Positions 4,733 to 6,790 of a stretch of 6,790 nucleotides of DNA are shown piece by piece. The notes under the pieces are model-generated. The model was given only the letters and a program-made list of their open reading frames with translations, was not told the origin of the DNA and did no database searches. The position numbers and the translations under genes are program-made. Position 1 is the stretch's first letter; each line of letters opens with the position of its first letter. This DNA is from Bacteroidota bacterium (GTDB taxonomy: Bacteria; Bacteroidota; Bacteroidia; Bacteroidales; Prolixibacteraceae). The DNA is taken from NCBI GenBank assembly GCA_030691295.1, contig JAUYEQ010000317.1:1-6790 (forward strand). The letters run 5' to 3'.

Positions 4733-6790
4733 TTACCAACTCAATTCCAAAGTCTGTCCTTTTTTCAGGGAAATGTCCTTTTGTTCGTTACCGTAATAAA
4801 GTTTTGTTTTGCCTGATTTTCTGGCGTAAATACTCAGTTTTTTAATGGTCTTGTTGTTCCATTCCATCGCAACTTCGAAACCACCACGGGCACAAATTCC
4901 TTTTACTGAGCCACTCTCCCATGCGTCTGGCAATGCAGGAAGCAAACGGATTTCGTTTTCAGTTGACTGTAACAGCATCTCGGCAACAGCAGCAGCCCCG
5001 CCAAAATTACCATCAATCTGAAATGGCGGATGGGCATCGAACAAGTTGGGATAGGTTCCTCCTCCCCTTGCGTAATCGGTTTTAACGCCATCGGGTTCGA
5101 CATATTTCAGCAATTCGCGGTACATTTTATAGGCGCGATTTCCGTCCCAAAGCCTTGCCCAAAGGTTGATCCGCCAGCCTTTCGACCAACCTGTTGTTTC
5201 ATCGCCTTTTATTTCAAGTGTTTCCCGGCAGGCATTGGCCAGTTCAGGAGTAGTTGCAGGTGTAATATGATTTCCGGGGAAAAGTCCGAACAAATGAGAC
5301 TGATGCCGATGCTGCGGATCCTGATCTTCCCAATCGTAATACCATTCCTGAAGATTGCCTTTTTTACCGATCTGATACGGATAAAGTTTCGCCAAAGCCA
5401 CTTCCAGTTTATTCCTGAAATCAGCATCCAGATTCAATACTTTCGAAGCCTCAACCGTTTGTTGAAAACATTCGCGAATCATTGCCAGATCAGCTGTTGC
5501 GCCATACAAAGTTGCACCGGCATAGCCTTCGGGAGTCAGGTATTTATTTTCAGGTGAAGTGGAAGGCGAGGTAATCAGTTTGCCGTTTTTGTCTTCCACC
5601 ATCCATTCCAGACAAAACAATGCAGCTCCTTTCATGAGTTCATAAGCCTCATCCTTCAGGAATTTTTTGTCGCGTGTAAATTGGTAATGTTCCCACAAAT
5701 GAGTGCTCAGCCACGTTCCGCCCATGTTCCAATTCGCCCATACCGGATCGCCTTCACCAAATTCGCCAACCGGATTGCTCATTGCCCAAATATCCGAATT
5801 ATGACAAGCTGCCCAGCCATTCACACCATAAAAAGTTTTGGCGGTCACTTTTCCGGTTGTTTCCAGATTTTTTATAAAAGTAAGCAGTGGCCGGTGCATT
5901 TCCGACAAATTGGTATTTTCGGCCAGCCAGTAATTTTCTTCCGCATTGATGTTGGTGGTGTAATTGCTGCTCCATGGCGGACGCAAGTGCGGGTTCCAGA
6001 TTCCCTGCAAATTGGCAGGAACGCCCGGAGTACGCGAGCTGCTGATCAGCAAATAACGGCCAAACTGAAAATAGAGCACTTCCAGGTTCTTGTCTTCCTT
6101 ACCTTCTGCATATCGCCTCAACTGCTCATCGGTGGGTAAATCGGGAGCGTCCGTTTTGCCAAGGCTCAGGCTGACACGGCTAAAATATTTCTGAAAATCG
6201 GCCAGATGTGAATTTCTGAGTTTTTCTAATGATTTCGGGAATGCCTTTTTCAACTGAGTTCCGGCAATCAACTCAGCATTTAACCCGTTTGTTACCGGAT
6301 TTTTATCGAACCCGTTAAAACTGGTAGCTATCGAAATAAAAACCAGGGCTTCTGTTCCTCCTGAAAGTCCAACAGATTGATCGTTGCCGGTAAGATTTCC
6401 ATCCGTATTTTTTATTCGGACTTGTGTCGAAAAACGGGTTCCGCCATTTTCTTCAAAAACCACGGCATTAGGCTTGTTGCCACGATAACTTGGTTCGGCA
6501 TGAACAGGCGCCTGACCTTTTGCTTTCAGAACATTGTCGGAGATAACAACCGTATTCTTTAACTGACTTTCAAATTTAACCCCAAAGTTTAAAGCGCCTG
6601 GTTTGCTGCTGGTTAGTTTGATTACCATTACCTGATCGGGATACGAAATAAAATATTCGCGGGTAAATTTAACTCCGGTTACTTCGTAACTGACTCTCGA
6701 AATTGCTTCTGAAATGTTTAGTTCACGGTAATAATTCAGCGGCTCACCATCATGTTTGAATTCCAGAAACAAAGTTCCAAGCGGCGCATA
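4733..6790 (-). CDS. Glycoside hydrolase family 95 enzyme (alpha-L-fucosidase / alpha-L-galactosidase), N-terminus beyond the right edge
   Basis: Inverting exo-glycosidase acting on terminal alpha-L-fucose or alpha-L-galactose. The 685 visible residues, numbered from the right edge, end at a TAA; full GH95 proteins are usually about 780-830, so roughly 100-140 residues are missing. The frame is open to the last base and begins YAPLGTLFLEFKHDG, a conserved GH95 N-domain block. The Met sometimes assigned at 6772 would be an internal TTG and is not a start. Catalytic landmarks are TTNINAEENYW (278-288; Asn280 and Asn282 correspond to the two asparagines activating water in the Bifidobacterium enzyme AfcA), SPSTSPEN (408-415; Glu414 as acid), and FQIDGNFGG (590-598; Asp593 as base). 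GWSKGWRINLWARLWDGNRAY is another family block. The C-terminal beta domain closes with KKGQTLELSW. Thr278 replaces the His usual in fucosidases, suggesting L-galactose preference. Signal peptide and promoter are out of view. Confidence 0.93.
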   Translation of the reverse strand, partial: YAPLGTLFLEFKHDGEPLNYYRELNISEAISRVSYEVTGVKFTREYFISYPDQVMVIKLTSSKPGALNFGVKFESQLKNTVVISDNVLKAKGQAPVHAEPSYRGNKPNAVVFEENGGTRFSTQVRIKNTDGNLTGNDQSVGLSGGTEALVFISIATSFNGFDKNPVTNGLNAELIAGTQLKKAFPKSLEKLRNSHLADFQKYFSRVSLSLGKTDAPDLPTDEQLRRYAEGKEDKNLEVLYFQFGRYLLISSSRTPGVPANLQGIWNPHLRPPWSSNYTTNINAEENYWLAENTNLSEMHRPLLTFIKNLETTGKVTAKTFYGVNGWAACHNSDIWAMSNPVGEFGEGDPVWANWNMGGTWLSTHLWEHYQFTRDKKFLKDEAYELMKGAALFCLEWMVEDKNGKLITSPSTSPENKYLTPEGYAGATLYGATADLAMIRECFQQTVEASKVLNLDADFRNKLEVALAKLYPYQIGKKGNLQEWYYDWEDQDPQHRHQSHLFGLFPGNHITPATTPELANACRETLEIKGDETTGWSKGWRINLWARLWDGNRAYKMYRELLKYVEPDGVKTDYARGGGTYPNLFDAHPPFQIDGNFGGAAAVAEMLLQSTENEIRLLPALPDAWESGSVKGICARGGFEVAMEWNNKTIKKLSIYARKSGKTKLYYGNEQKDISLKKGQTLELSW

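Noticed and set aside
5030..6139. Two open frames (175 and 152 codons) antisense to GH95
   Set aside because: They mirror strongly conserved GH95 coding sequence and have low-complexity, unfamiliar translations; treated as shadows.

Overview
This window looks like chromosomal DNA from a Bacteroidota bacterium, probably of the Bacteroidales/Marinilabiliales type (lineage below phylum is a guess). Four things support this. Three sites match the phylum's TAnnTTTG -7 promoter element. Starts lie in A-rich leaders with no Shine-Dalgarno sequence. The DPP III fragment closely resembles the Bacteroides type. A GH97/GH95 glycosidase pair of the kind common in Bacteroidota glycan-utilisation loci is also present.

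Left part (1-2526): a core block. Read on the minus strand, the order is HU-family DNA-binding protein (1911-2180), a strong intrinsic terminator (1850-1887), the tRNA Gm18 methyltransferase trmH (1148-1822), and the N-terminal 380 residues of a dipeptidyl peptidase III (1140 to the left edge). trmH and DPP III are 7 bp apart and probably co-transcribed, from a promoter whose -7 element touches the U-tract of the HU terminator. Divergent from HU lies a single tRNA-Ser(UGA) gene (2440-2526, plus strand) with its own promoter and terminator.

Right part (2731-6790): two convergent carbohydrate-active enzymes. A GH97 lipoprotein (2731-4671, plus) carries the retaining-type catalytic pair expected for alpha-galactosidase or beta-L-arabinopyranosidase activity. 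A GH95 enzyme (minus, N-terminus beyond the right edge) has the complete catalytic centre but a Thr where GH95 fucosidases usually have His, which suggests alpha-L-galactosidase activity. They share a bidirectional terminator (4695-4731). Together they look like exo-acting debranching enzymes for a plant or algal hemicellulose-like glycan. No SusC/SusD, regulator or transporter is in the window, so the full locus cannot be seen.

I found no mobile element, CRISPR array, phage gene or clearly new system. The gaps at 2181-2439 and 2527-2730 hold only the listed regulatory elements and AT-rich sequence.
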